The notes under the pieces were generated by a model. The model made no database searches, was not told where the DNA came from, and saw nothing but the letters and a program-made list of their open reading frames with translations. A program made the position numbers and the translations under genes. Positions 1 through 12,136 of a stretch of DNA of 64,000 nt are shown here, one piece after another. The stretch's first letter is position 1; every line of letters starts with the position of its first letter. The stretch comes from Epiperipatus broadwayi. Its lineage: Eukaryota; Onychophora; Udeonychophora; Euonychophora; Peripatidae. Location: positions 1,973,501 to 2,037,500 of the forward strand of contig JAQFVV010006246.1 of the NCBI GenBank assembly GCA_028023455.1, read 5' to 3'.

Positions 1-110
1 AGCTGAAAAGTTGGAGGTTGGAGTGGATTGAAGCCTGTCCACTAAAGTATAGAGATTTTCTATCTTAATATAAACTCGGCACTGATTATATATATATGTG
101 TGGGAGATGT
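1..110. other. Flank upstream of the hammerhead motif
   Basis: Non-coding sequence of moderate AT content that leads directly into the ribozyme. It is probably the body of the repeat carrying the ribozyme, but the window starts inside it, so the outer end and any partner motif cannot be seen. No reading frame is supported. Confidence 0.3.
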
Positions 111-167
111 TAATCTGGACCAACTGATGAGTGCTGGTTTAGCATGAAATATGTATATTGGTGATTA
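111..167 (+). ncRNA. Hammerhead ribozyme, type I-like with minimal stem III
   Basis: All elements of a hammerhead fold can be read in order. CTGATGA is at 124-130. Stem II is GTGCT (131-135) with AGCAT (141-145), closed by a 5-nt loop. GAAA is at 146-149. A149 pairs with T156 and T150 with A155 over a 4-nt loop (very short stem III). T156-A157 is the UH cleavage dinucleotide. TTGGT (158-162) pairs with ACCAA (119-123) as stem I. Beyond a small internal loop, ATTA (164-167) pairs with TAAT (111-114), giving a two-part stem I. Self-cleavage is predicted after position 157. Short stem III and open stem I are what has been reported for hammerheads in Penelope-like and other small retroelements. 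The first stem II pair is a G-U wobble and the cleavage triplet is AUA rather than the favoured GUC, so activity may be slow. No protein is involved. Confidence 0.72.
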
Positions 168-1368
168 TTTATTTTTTCTACATGTGTGTGATCATGTGTA
201 TAAGTTGTATGAGATAGTGTAGATAGTTGAAAGGTGCTTGAAAATCTGAGTTCAAATCCCCTATACTTATAAAACATTTCAATAAAATATAAACTAGTTT
301 ATGGATAATTTGAGTCAAAATGTTATCACAATCTGGATTATAATAGGATAATAAAAAGTATAAAAAGCTATTAGTACAATACAAAGCTTAAGCAATTGCA
401 ATGTAAAGATTTATAGTTATGAAAATATTTTTGTAGTTTCTCAATAATACAAAAAATTAAAAAATGAGCTAAAAATTTTTAAAAAATAGTATAATCTATT
501 GGAAAACATGTTAAATTAAAATCTGTCAAAAGTTAAGCATAATTATCTAATTTCAGTAAAAATATTTTTTATATATAAATTATGCTAATAATAAACATCT
601 TAAATAAAGTTTTTTTTATTATTTTTATCCATTGTCAATCTATTGTGGAACAAATTCTTTGCAAGTTATTTCACTACCATATTGTTTAAATACAGATTGA
701 ATTCTGGATTTTGCCTTTATTGAAGATTTGAAATTCAGCTCAAAAAAGTGCATATCTGATAGCAATCTTTACATATTTTTTACTATCCAGATAAGATACT
801 AAACTTAGAAAACTAACATGAATTTAATCTGGCATGTTTGTTAAATATATAGATCTGATTACAAGTCAATATCTATATATTTATTGATCTTAGTTGGCTT
901 TATTTGTAGACACAAATATAGCTGAATTTTTATTCTAAACTCATTTTTGATATTTGTCTTTATCAATAAAGATTTTACATTAAAATTATTCTTTCATTAC
1001 AATTTTCCATATTAAATTAATCTTTGACTTTTTTTACTATTAAACTAATAGTCTGAAATTTAAAATCTCTATGGTTTCAAGTAAATAAGTCTGTTAACTG
1101 TATGTAAAACTGTTGAACTGATCTGAGAATAGATATTAAATTAAGCTATCATCTGGTAAGCACTGATTGTTAAAGTTCACAATAGATGCAACTGGAATGT
1201 AGAAAGGAAAACTTTTGTTTATAATAATATAATGAGCTGGAAATCTCAAATGTTGGTATTAGAATTCCTAGCCAAGGAGAGACTTGGTGTCAACTCTAAA
1301 CTATATTACATTGGTGTAGGTTCAAAATATTAGGTTTTTTTAAAATTTTCAATCGCTATTTCTTAGAC
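168..1368. other. AT-rich spacer, no gene seen
   Basis: Long A/T-rich non-coding stretch. Only a short antisense frame without family resemblance occurs, and I see no repeat boundary or RNA gene. Confidence 0.5.
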
Positions 1369-1454
1369 GTAAGTCGGGCCACGTAAACGGCATTTGTAAG
1401 TGTTCTTGGCCAGAGAGAACACCATCGAGCGGCCAAGCCCGGCTATGTAATTAC
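1369..1454. other. GC-rich hairpin-forming island, unidentified
   Basis: About 85 bases far richer in G+C than the surrounding kilobases, with nested complementarity. GTGTTCT (1400-1406) pairs with AGAACAC (1416-1422). CTTGGCC (1405-1411) can instead pair with GGCCAAG (1431-1437). The outer AGTCGGGC near 1372 is complementary to GCCCGGCT near 1437, and the complementarity continues into flanking bases. It could be a structured non-coding RNA, a SINE body or the end of a DNA transposon. It does not match the spliceosomal snRNA, 7SL or tRNA sequences I know. Neither strand gives a convincing protein. Confidence 0.4.
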
Positions 1455-2957
1455 TACCCTAATATATGGTTTTAAAATAAATGCTAAGTTCTCTTATTTT
1501 TAATATTTTGCTATCTGGTTTCAGATTACTTTTTAGAAATATAGACATCCATCTTCTATTTTCACTTCATTTTTTTTGCTGACATAAATGCTAGTTGCTT
1601 GATTTCTTATATTTCATTTTCAATTCGTCTTTGTTAATAAAATTATATACGTATTTTTTATTAAGAAGTTTACTTTATAATAAACCTTGAAAAATAAATA
1701 TGTAATGAAATCGACCACTAAAGTGAAATTATATAATGTTAAATACACCATTTAAATAGTAAAAGTTGTTATAGTAAATGAGACTTTGTGACATAAAAAT
1801 TAATCTGTTAACAAATAACAATAAATAATTAGATTGGTTTATTCTCACATTTTCCTGTGGTTCAGAAAAATCTTAATATACAAAAATAACCAATTTGAAA
1901 TTAATTGCCACTTCATTATTTGTTGAATGACTAGAGAGAGTATATCTCATTTATTATAATGACATTCATTTAAATAATTTATTTAATATATATATATATA
2001 TGTTTACACACCTTATAGTTAAGGATAAATACAATGCATAAATATATATATATGCATACATACATTTCAATGAGTATATATTCATATCAGACAAAATTCA
2101 TTTAATTACATTGATTGCATTTAACTTACTAGTTCCAATATGCTTACATCCAATTTAAAACAATCACATTATTATTTAATTATAATAATATAAATGAAAA
2201 TTGGAAAAATATCCATTAGTTGATAAATACATATATCAAAGTTATAAAAAATATTGATTATTAATTGAAAAAATATTTTTTTTAATATTTTAATACATAG
2301 AGGAAAACAAAATGCTAAAAAGTATTCACAGCATATTATTACTAACTTTAATATTTGTTGTAAATATTACTAGTATTCTTTCTCTTACGCCTTTTAATTT
2401 AAATAGAAATTTTTCTTATCATGGCATCAGAATTCTGATTTATATCTTAATAAAATAAAGATTCAAATCTTTTTCAAAAATTGATCCGCGAGCTAATTTT
2501 AAGGCTTTATTGGATGTATTTTCATGAATTATTCTCTAGATATAATGATTATATGATAGGATTATGTGTTCATGAATTGGAAGGTAGACAGAATATTATT
2601 TCTATATCCTCAATGGTCAATGCAGACCATTTTAAAAATTAACTTCGGCAGGAAACTACATTATTTTAGGTTTGATTAGTGCAGTCCCATTATAATGAGA
2701 TTTTAACTACTGCATCGTTTTCCATCTAGTCTGCATTGATAATTTCCAAGTTAATGTCTGGCGTTATTATCAGCTTAATTTTATAATGCAGTTACACAGT
2801 TATTTGCTGGTTAAAATGATCCAAAAATCCTTCGCAACAAGGATATTAAAGTTGTCTTAAAACATGAAAACGTTCTTCCAAAGCTTTATATTTAAATATC
2901 AAATTAAATGAAAATAGTGGAATCTCCCAACTTTTTTTCTATGATTTCCAAGATTAC
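1455..2957. other. AT-rich spacer, no gene seen
   Basis: Non-coding AT-rich DNA with short (TA)n runs near 1988 and 2045. No recognisable protein fragment on either strand. Confidence 0.5.
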
Positions 2958-3019
2958 ACATAAGCAAATACTATATCTTGTGTTGTAGACATAAGCAAAT
3001 ACTATATCTTGTGTTGTAG
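2958..3019. repeat. Perfect 31-bp tandem duplication
   Basis: Two identical adjacent 31-bp units (2958-2988 and 2989-3019), each beginning ACATAAGCAAATACTATATC. The lack of any difference suggests a recent slippage or repair duplication. Confidence 0.95.
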
Positions 3020-3984
3020 AGGGAAGTATTCATTTATTATTTAACACTCGCAAAAGTCGCGTGCACAATTAGCTTGAAAGGCTGATCTTTGAATGTAAGA
3101 TTACACATAATAAATCCAGAAAGTTTTATTTAGTATTGTACATTAATTTAAACAAATAAAAAATAATTACATACTTTTCTTTCTTTAAAAACATGTCTAT
3201 TTAGTGTGTCATTAGAAAAAAAAACTAGTAATGTTTAGACCAGCTTGATTTTTAAAAGTTGTCTAAACTAATACAATATCTAGATTTGAAATAATAATGA
3301 ATATTTTTTAAATATATATGCATAAATTTTAAAATGTTTTCAGGAATTTATGTAGAATATATCGTGGGATTGATATGCAGATCTACTTTTTGATGACATA
3401 TATTTAAGAAGGTTGTATCGGTGAAATAATAAAAAATGAAGAGAATATAAAATTAATTTTCAAAATTGAGATTGATTTATTAGAAGAAAAAGTATAGAAT
3501 ATCTATAACGATACTTTTTGTTCAAAGATACTTATAAAGATACAAAGAAACCTGACATAAAAATCTGAACTGTCATAAAAATTATTTACCCCAAATATTA
3601 TAGACATTGTGCAAAAAATTCTAAATACTCTATACTGTTCAGAGTTAAACAATAATTAAATAATGATATGCCAAAAAAAAGGGAAATATTTATAATAGCA
3701 AATCATTTTTATTTTATTATAACATCCAAAATTGAATAATTCAAGTTAATGATTTAAAAGAAGAAAATCTATCTCATATTTGTAAATAGCATAATAACTA
3801 TTATAAAATATGAACATTCAGAAGACATCCCAACAATAAAGGTTTATAATATTTGCTATGTCCAGGATTTAGGATTTGTATACCAATGAAATATAAAATT
3901 TTATAGACATTCAGAGTATATACACATTTTAGGGTAGCAATCATAATAAATATTTACATTTTAAATATATATTCACATTGAAAA
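3020..3984. other. AT-rich spacer, no gene seen
   Basis: Non-coding. The 3' LTR of the minus-strand gypsy relic to the right should lie here if it survives, but with no second copy in view I cannot delimit it. Confidence 0.4.
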
Positions 3985-4562
3985 TTCACTCCTTCCCTCA
4001 CTCTAAAAAATCTTGTGACTTTTTAGATCTCTGATGAACTTGTGCAAGTCTTGTTAGAATAAATATCTTTCTTCCTCCTGATTAGCTGTTTTTTCTTGAT
4101 CAGGCTACATTGTTTGTAATAGATTGTCTACTGGTTCAATTATTTGATTTTGTATTCATTTCAGCAAGTTGTAATTCCTCTGTCTGGCTATCAATAGGTA
4201 ATTTCCCCGTTTTGTGTGGCTTAGGAAGTATCAGCATATTCATCTTTATAATAATTCTCTTTTTTTATGGGGCACTATCTGTTTTAGACATCTCATTCTG
4301 GCAAGGTTGTAAATGATTTATATGTCTTCTTAGATGTTTTCCATTTTCCTATTAGATTACTCTGATTGTTTAGTCATATATTTTTATTTTAAATGGCTAA
4401 TCCAAACTTGGTAATTGATTTTTAAATTTTTGTGATCTAAATTTGCCTTCATCAATTACATTTTTAATTGGTAATTTTGACACATTAACAATTCTGTCAA
4501 TGTCTTCATTGTTGATGTGTATCGTATAAAATATTTAAAAACATTGCATCGATTAACACTAC

Positions 4563-4570
4563 ATTTATAT
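4563..4570. repeat. Left 8-bp target-site duplication of hAT-like element
   Basis: ATTTATAT directly precedes the terminal CAGGGATAG of the inserted element and is repeated exactly at 5683-5690. Confidence 0.85.
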
Positions 4571-5682
4571 CAGGGATAGAGAATTTCTGACCAATAGGTC
4601 ATATCCAGCCCTCGACCTTACTCCTGGATAATTTTAAAAATGTATATAAATGAATCTATATAAAACTTATATTTAAACATGCACATAGTTCAGATCTCGA
4701 ATTAAGAGTTAAGTAAAATAAAATATTTTTTCACTTCTTTTTCTCTCTCTAATCTTTATAATAGTTCTTCATTTTGTCAGAGGTACAAGATTCCAACAAA
4801 TTATCCATATTGTATGGTCTATCTTATTCCCATTTATTCTACAATGTTGGGAGCATTTTGTTTATTTTTATAATGATTTTCATAGATAAACATATGACTA
4901 GCAAAAATAAAACTAAAATTTTACTTCATTTTATTATTATTTTGCATTTAATTTTTTTTATTAGCATAGCTACAGTGTAAGACAAAAAATGGCACAGAAA
5001 TTTGTGCATTTCATAAGAAATGAACCAATGAATATTTTTTTATAGAAATAGTAAATTGATGTGCTTGATATGTCTGGAAAGTATTTCAGTTAATAAAGAA
5101 TGTTATTATTAAGAGACATTGTTTATCAAAGTTTTCTGACTACAATGAAATTACTAGGGAAGAAAAATATTAAAATAAAAAACTTGAAAAGGAGCTTCAA
5201 CAAGAAGCTGATGTTTTATAAAAAGTACAAATCAGAAAATTCTATGAAAGTAAGATATTTTAAAAAAGCAGAAAATATGAAACCATTTTCTGAAAGAGAA
5301 CTTATAAAAGACATTTTCTGAAGGGGAATTTATAAAAGGTTACATTCCTGCTGTAGAGTGAGCCTGTTTAGAACACAAAAAGTAATGTGAGAATATAAAG
5401 ATATTATTTAATGTAGACTCAGAGTAAATCAGAAAAATTGTATTAAATGTAATGATGATGTTACTTTATTTTTATTTCACACACACAAAAAAAATTATGG
5501 CCCTCATTTAAAAAGGGAAAGTTGAAATTGGCTTGCCAATTATAAAAGTTGCTGCACCCTTAATGATTAGAGCTTAATTAATCAATTTTAATAGGCTAAT
5601 ATTTATGTTGATAATTTTATATGACCCATGAATGATATAAATTGAAATGGCTCCTGGCCAAAGAAAAGGTTCCCCATTTCTG
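4571..5682. mobile_element. Non-autonomous hAT-like element inserted in gypsy integrase
   Basis: The left end reads CAGGGATAGAGAATTTCTGA. The right end, reverse complemented, reads CAGAAATGGGGAACCTTTTC, so the two are imperfect inverted termini of the CAGRGRTRGGGAAC type common in hAT transposons. A perfect 8-bp TSD (ATTTATAT) flanks the 1,112-bp unit, and 8 bp is the hAT hallmark. Removing it and one TSD copy rejoins the gypsy integrase relic on both sides, which independently proves insertion. Two small internal frames (4774-4980 and 5100-5321) show no transposase features, so the element depends on a source elsewhere. The termini differ noticeably from each other, so it is not very young. 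Confidence 0.85.
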
Positions 5683-5690
5683 ATTTATAT
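5683..5690. repeat. Right 8-bp target-site duplication of hAT-like element
   Basis: Exact copy of ATTTATAT at 4563-4570. Confidence 0.85.
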
Positions 5691-6545
5691 CATGTTATAC
5701 CATTTTATTCAATGTCAATTTAAAATGTTGATCTGCTTTTTTCAGTAAATGATTTGACTCAGAATGATATGGTAATATCAAGACTGGGCAAAAAATCCTT
5801 AAACATTTGCAATTCAAAAGTAGTTTTATTGTCAGTAACAATAATTTCTAATATTCTTGGTTTACCTTAATATTGTATTCGGCACTTGAATATTTAATGA
5901 GCTTGTATTCTGCCCATTTGGAATATAAATCTATTGCAAATAAAAAGATATAGTCATTGATTGGTCCAGTATGATCTAAATGTACCTTTACCTTGTTTCC
6001 AATCTTTTTGTAGGTAACTTAATGGTGGATTGACTTTCTAAACAATTCTTTGTGGCCTGCTGTATATCCTGGCCCATGTTAGTTCATCCTACATATGATT
6101 TTGCTAAGCTTTTTGTGTGTATTGTTCATGGGTATCTTTTATGTAGTAAACTAGGCACTTTCAGCCTTCAGATTATATGATTCATGGTCAGTTATAAGAA
6201 TGCAGTCATTGCATATAGACACTTTTATTAACATTTTAAATAGGCATTTCCATGTAATTTGATTTTATGGCCATCCATACTTTATCCAATTTTGTAAAGT
6301 TTTATATCCAGGATCATTTCTAGTCCAATTTTCTGCCTTAAAAACTCTTCAACATTTTTGGAATTCATGGAGTCTATACATGACATAGGATCTGCATGAC
6401 AAATTTCTTTATCAGGCTTGTAAATCAGTTTATAGCCATAAAACACTAGTAAATTTATCCAATGAATTAAATATTGGCTGGTATGTTCAGGAGATTTTTT
6501 TATTCTGGCTGATAATTCTTAGTAATGATTGATTATGCATATTAT

Positions 6546-7700
6546 AATAAAACTATACTAATTACAATTACAGGCTTTACATTTAAATTAACTATTTCAT
6601 TATTTTAAGTGAAGGAGTTAAATAAGAGTAATATTTTTACCTGCTATCCATACCAATGGTAAGATCAAAAGAGTATAAAATGTATGATCTGCAGTCATAT
6701 TTCCAGACTTTAACCCCTTCATAGCTGCAGAAAACAAACATCTCTTATGGATATATTTATTTGTATTTGGATAATTCCCAGGCATACTAGCCAAAACTGA
6801 CCAAAATATCAATAACAAAAAAAGCTTTCAAATGCTTTCCACACTTGATTTTACCTGGTTAACACAATGAGTAAGAAACTGGCTTAAAACAGACTATCAA
6901 AGCCAGAATATTTTTAATATGGTAATTAAAATGTTATATGGTGAAATATGAAGAGAGAGAACTAAGCCAAATTAACAAATTAAAATAACATGTTTATTTA
7001 CACATGCACAAAAGTAAAACATTAATATAATATTCAAATGAAAGTGAAGTAAATTACTTATGGTCTTTTTGGCTAAGGATTAGTCCATTTCCAAAATAAA
7101 AGTAAACCCAATTGCTTTTAGTTATCAAGTTTCAAAAGAATAACAGTTTGCCTGGACATTGAATTTGTTATTTTATATTTACCTAGGTTTTTGTTGTAGC
7201 TTTGTTTCTAGAGTGATCATCTCTTTCCTCATCAAAGGTAATGGAATTCATTAGCATTCCAAGCTTTTTTTGGCAGCTATTTGCTCCTCTAAGTTGGGTT
7301 GGCACATATCTTTGTTTTGTTGAAAAAACCAGGCAGTGAATACCCTATGTGAATCAGCAGCTCATGGTAAAGTTTAGGTGTCTGTGAACATTGTTATACA
7401 TTTCTGATTGATAATGAAGAAACTTTGTATAGCAAACTGGCAGTAGAATAAACGATTAACAGTGCACTACTAACTTAACTGACACCAAAATGCAAGCAAA
7501 TTTTATAGACTTTTTACAGCAAAACTTGGCATAATAATTCAATAGTAGGAAATTTGTAGCTTTTATACCTTTTCCATCCATTGTCTGACTACCTACATTG
7601 TTAATTAGCTTTCCAAATTCTTTTAATTAGTAAATCTTTTTTTTTATAAAAATAAATTAAAATTTATTAGATAAAATTGAACATGTTTATCTGTACATAA
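6546..7700. other. AT-rich spacer, no gene recognised
   Basis: A less AT-rich patch at about 7180-7420 may be older transposon sequence, possibly a gag-side continuation of the neighbouring gypsy relic. I could not match it to any motif. Confidence 0.35.
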
Positions 7701-9370
7701 CTATATTTTTTTACATTGTTGCAAGGCAATTACTCTGTAGAGCTTGCTGTGGTCCAAGACTGGGGGCCATTGCCCTCCTTTGCTCCTCTGGCAGGGTGAC
7801 CCTAGCCCAAGTTTCATGAAAAAGCCAGTCCGGAGCCAGCAATCTCTCTTCCTGAGCCACTTGAGTAATTTGATATAGATGTTGCAGACACCTTGATTAG
7901 CATTTTCAAATATACAATTGCATCTGGATAGCAAGATAGCAAAGGTTAGAAAAATGGTGGTTCTGATTTTTGAGAATATGCCACTCTTTATGGCCTTTTG
8001 AATGACTAAAACTTCTCTAATATTGAGTGACATACTTTCATTAATAAAGGATCTGATTGACACATAGTTGGCATTGAGGGTTGATCTTGCTAAACTCTCT
8101 TTTCCACACCAAAAAATAATTTGTTGGAAGGGAGGAGAGGTTGATATTTAGCAGAAAGTCAATGTATTTTGGTTCTAAGAACCAATTTTTTGATTTTGCT
8201 ATGAGTTGTTTATTCTTTAACCCTAGATCATTCTGTAAAATGGTTTGATTGGTGTTTTTGAGTTTGTATGTTTGTCAATACATCTTTTTTCTTCTATTGT
8301 ATGTTGCATTATGTTTTTTGAGTTTCTGACATAAGTCCATATATTCATCATCCATTCACTGGCGAGTGGAGGAGGCATATCTCTGGGCTCCACTGTTGGT
8401 GTGAGATTTAGATTTGTTTGTTCAAGGCTGGCCACACGCTGCACGCTCAGAGATTTTTGGAGATACGGATGAACACTGAATACAGGCCAAGCCCATTTGA
8501 TTCTTTGTGCATTTGAGCTTTAGCAATGCATATGGCCATGACTTTACCGTTCCAAAGCAGCCTAGAGCATAATGAGTTCATTGATCATTTAAATGTTTTG
8601 ATGGGTTTTATGAATGGCAGGTAGTAGCTTAGTCTTGAGTAGACTAGCATGTTGAATCAGGCAACCTTGCCAGGTAATGATATTGAGATTCTTAACAGTG
8701 AGCTGACTATCTTTCTTGTTTTGTCTAGTATTGAGGTTGAGATGCCCTTCAACATGGTGAATCTAGACTTTGCCATGGCAATGCCTAGAAATGATTGTGG
8801 CTGGGCCATGAATATTGATGGAATCATTGCACCTGTTTTGATCTTTCAGAGGGACGATTTATTGTAGTTGACTTTGAGATTTAGTTTTTTGGCATATTTG
8901 TTTATTATTTGTGTTATGGTTTGAAGCTGGGATTTGTGAGGAATAAATATGGAAACATCATCAACATATGAGAGGTGGTGAACTGGATGTGTCAGTGCTG
9001 GCACATATATGCCTGGTGTACTGCATTCAATTTCCATAAGAAAGGGGTTAAAATACATTATGAAGGAGAGAGTAGCCAAAGGGGATCCCTGTGGGATGGA
9101 TAGATGGGGTCTGAATCCCGCTGAAAGGTTTTCATCTAGAGAGTTAAATATCAATCTGTTGAACAGTAAGTTGCCAATAATACGGATGTATACATCCAGC
9201 ACTTGATAATCATGGAGTGTTTGTAGTAAGATTGATGGAATGACATTGTCAAATGCCGAGGAAAAGTCTAGTTAAATAACTAACGGGTTTGATTTTCTTT
9301 GTAATCTGACATGTTCAGAAAGAAGCATGAAGTGCTGGACCACATTCCTGGTGGAGGCACTTCTAACTTT
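7701..9370 (-). pseudogene. Decayed LINE reverse transcriptase (I/R1/Jockey-like)
   Basis: On the minus strand the reverse-transcriptase core is readable. LDFSSAFDNVIPSILL at about 9270 is motif A with its catalytic aspartates. IPQGSPLATLSFIMYFNP follows as motif B. HLSYVDDVSIF at about 8955 is motif C, with the YVDD box intact, followed by LNLKVNYNKSSL. The 8846-9202 frame is open for 118 codons across motifs B and C. Downstream the frame breaks repeatedly. Fragments such as NPQCQLC near 8070 resemble the C-terminal zinc-knuckle region of I/R1/Jockey LINEs. PQGSPL rather than QGCPLSP argues against L1, but clade placement is tentative. Neither the endonuclease nor a poly-A tail is visible, so both ends are lost or unrecognised. 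Confidence 0.75.
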
Positions 9371-9986
9371 TTAAATACAATTTAATCAAACTTATTATCT
9401 AATCAGTGGGACAAACCAAATTCCTTCTGATCAGATAATTACACAAATTAAATAAATCAATAATCACCTAGTTTCAATTATGGTTTATGCAATGAAATTT
9501 TTTTACTAAGTAACTTTATACTTACTTTTACATGGTTAAATTTACAATTTATTTTTTTGTTTTTATAATCCATCAGAATTCTTTTTTTTTCTTAATTTTT
9601 TTTTATATATTTTATTTTATTTTTTCTCAATTAACAGCAGATAAGAGTTCTTTTAAATATTAAAATTAAAAATTCTTACATTCTAATAGGATTTATCCCA
9701 CCTTTTGATTTTATTTAAAATATATATATATATATATTGAAACAGTCAATTTTGATCACTTGCCTGTTTCACCTATTTTGCCATCACACCTATGTCTGTG
9801 CCAGATATAAACTCTCTCTGAATATCTACATAAATAACTTTATATATATATGATTGTTAAATCTGTAATTGGATTGACATATATATATATTACAGGTAGA
9901 GGTATATGTTTATTTTATGTCACATAGTTTTTAAAAGTGATTTAATCTAAATTATTAGACTACTTTATATGTTATTTTGCTTGAAT
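9371..9986. other. AT-rich spacer, no gene seen
   Basis: Low-complexity A/T sequence with (TA)n at about 9720 and 9843. Nothing coding is supported. Confidence 0.5.
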
Positions 9987-10025
<39 letters not shown>

Positions 10026-10034
10026 GTGTGTGTG

Positions 10035-10067
<33 letters not shown>

Positions 10068-10070
10068 ATA
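9987..10070. repeat. Compound (CA)n(TA)n(TG)n(TA)n(TG)n microsatellite
   Basis: An uninterrupted dinucleotide array passing from CA to TA to TG to TA to TG. The CA and TG blocks are complementary, so the tract can fold back on itself. An open frame across it (9955-10140, minus) is only translated microsatellite. Confidence 0.95.
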
Positions 10071-12136
10071 AAGGTATTCCAGGTATCACCATCCTGCATA
10101 TATAGATGAAGAATTGTTTTTTGCTGATTATAAATTTCATTATGATTTAAACAATTTTAATTAAGTTACCACACCTGTTCTTGTTTAAAGTTAAGATTCT
10201 AAAATTGTAAGGGTGTTTTTCTGAGAATCAGCAAAGTTGTCAACAATGTGCACTCAACTAGCACTATTAAATAATACTAATGAAGATTTTAAAATCAAAA
10301 CAAAATTAAAGTTAGAAATTTGTTAATTAAATATATTAAATCTTGCAAATGTGTTGATGGATTTTTCTTCAGCTTCTAAACTTGTAATCAACCAGGTGGC
10401 CAAAGATGAGAAGGTATAAATAGTTAAATTTTCATAATCAAGAAATATACTATATTGTTTATGTCAGATTTGTAAGTTGAATCCATGCCTATTTTATCTT
10501 TGACATGGCAGGGTAAAAAGGCATAGACTTGCTGCTTTTCTTGCAGGAGGTGGTAGTCTAGGGTCCCCTCTCATTATGTGGTTGTAGTTAACCATCACAG
10601 ATGCAATGGACCAAATTACAGCACAGCCATAAGCCTACTATTATAAGGGAGATCCCAGTGGAAACCAAGCCATCCAACAAGAAGTAGTGCCAATTTCATT
10701 GTCCAATGTTCCTGAAGCTGCATGGAGAAAAATTGTAACATTTCTAATTGCTGCAGAGCTCTGTTCTAAATTTTTAATTTTTCAAAATCTATCTAAGCTA
10801 GATATATAATGAATCAGCATTTTAAATCTGTTTCCTTAAGTTCTGTAAATAAATCTGATAAATTCTTAAATTAATGTAAAGCTCAATCTTGTCTGAAGCT
10901 AAAACATATAATTTGAAAATCATTCTTTTAAAATGTAAAACACTGAAATAACCTAATTGCTGCGGTCTTTTTATGGCTATTTATTTTATTTTAATTGACT
11001 TTTATGATTTTATCATTTTATTATTGTATATACTTTACTATGCCAAATAACTTGAAACCACAGGTAGATATATATATATTTTAGTCTATCTTTTTGTGAA
11101 GATATTTTCACACCTTCATTTTAAATAAATGTTAAATAATTGAATTGTTAATCCCAACTTGCCGTTTCGAGATCTTGTTATTATTTAGACTGATTAATTT
11201 TTATTTATTAATTTAGTAGTAATCAGTTACATCCTAGATAGAGTTGTGGTTTGCTTAGCTAGAGATATGAATTATAACTTTCTATATATAATACATATAT
11301 CATAGGAACTAGCCACAGGGATATTATTAAAGCATATTTATAATAATTTATCATTAATTGTCTGTCAAATATGCTTCAGGTTTGGCAGTTCAAGCTAGAT
11401 TACTAATATAATTAGTTCCTAAATATAGTGTGATTAATATACTGGTCTTGAGAGCTGGGTTATATAGTTATGCAGATAAATGCTATCTGTTTTAAGGCAC
11501 CATAAGTTAGTTAAATGTATTTATGTTTGATATATGTATATGTTCCAAGTGTATCCTTACTAAGTAAACATTGTACATTAACTGCTTGCTGCATGTTTTT
11601 CTGATGAGTTACTGGTGGAGGTCATGCTCATACTTCTAGTTTGGGTTGTTTTTAGAACTGGAATACAAGAGTCCACATTATTATTAATGGCTTATCCAAT
11701 TCCATGAACTTTTCTTGTTCTTATTATTTGTAGCAAATCATTCAGTTCTAGGGCACTGAGTAATCGATGCTGAAGTCCATGAATAATGACCCACTCACAC
11801 CTTAATTATCCTCATTAACATTTTAATGTGTCATAGTGTGTGTGAGTAGACCTAGGATAAACCAGTTCTCTCTCCCTTATATTAAATGATTACTCAGCAT
11901 TAGGATGAACCCTAATCTAGATTATCATGTTAACCTGTGTATCTTTGAGCATGATTATGTGCTCAACTCCTAAAGTGTTATATATAGACAGATGCCATAG
12001 AAGGGCTTTAGATTTAGTTATAACTGTGGCTAACAAGTTCCTCATGATTTAGCAAGCTGCAAGTTCAATAGGATTTGGCATATTAACATAGGCATAAATA
12101 TGATCACCACAGATTATTTTATTAATATATATATAT
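10071..12136. other. Spacer with a less AT-rich patch, no gene recognised
   Basis: Mostly AT-rich. Positions 10440-10760 and 11590-12060 have a more mixed composition and may be old transposon or exon-like sequence, but no frame gives recognisable motifs. The right side runs into (AT)n immediately before the modular repeat. Confidence 0.35.

Larger units (their letters stand above)
3985..6545 (-). pseudogene. Ty3/gypsy (Mag-like) pol relic: RNase H end and integrase
   Basis: Read on the minus strand from 6545 down, frameshifted fragments follow gypsy pol order. First comes an RNase H tail (LRIISQNKK, then YKLIYKPDKEICHADPMS, the usual end of RNase H). Next is the integrase core, with VHLDHTGPIND at about 5990, DLYSKWAEYKLI, VTDNKTTF at about 5840 and a PYHSESN motif at about 5760. 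The expected third acidic residue appears as lysine in the LLKKAD stretch. After an interrupting 1.1-kb insertion the frame resumes (FIRYTSTMKTLTELLM). It ends with RRHINHLQP near 4310, the hallmark C-terminal motif of Mag/K02A2.6-type integrases, and a proline/lysine-rich tail to about 3985. Many stops and frameshifts make it dead. LTRs were not identified. Confidence 0.8.

Noticed and set aside
4030-4056. CTGATGA followed by a perfect ACTTG/CAAGT hairpin, suggesting a second hammerhead
   Set aside because: The stem is followed by CTTG instead of GAAA and no stem I/III partner exists; it lies within antisense gypsy sequence.
4110-4316. Hydrophobic 68-codon plus-strand frame, candidate small membrane protein
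   Set aside because: Antisense of the lysine-rich integrase tail of the gypsy relic; hydrophobicity follows from AT-rich antisense codons.
9955-10140. Minus-strand frame with (TH/IY/CV)n repeats
   Set aside because: It is only the translated dinucleotide microsatellite.
11600-11630. CTGATGA motif near 11600
   Set aside because: No stem II and no GAAA at the required place.
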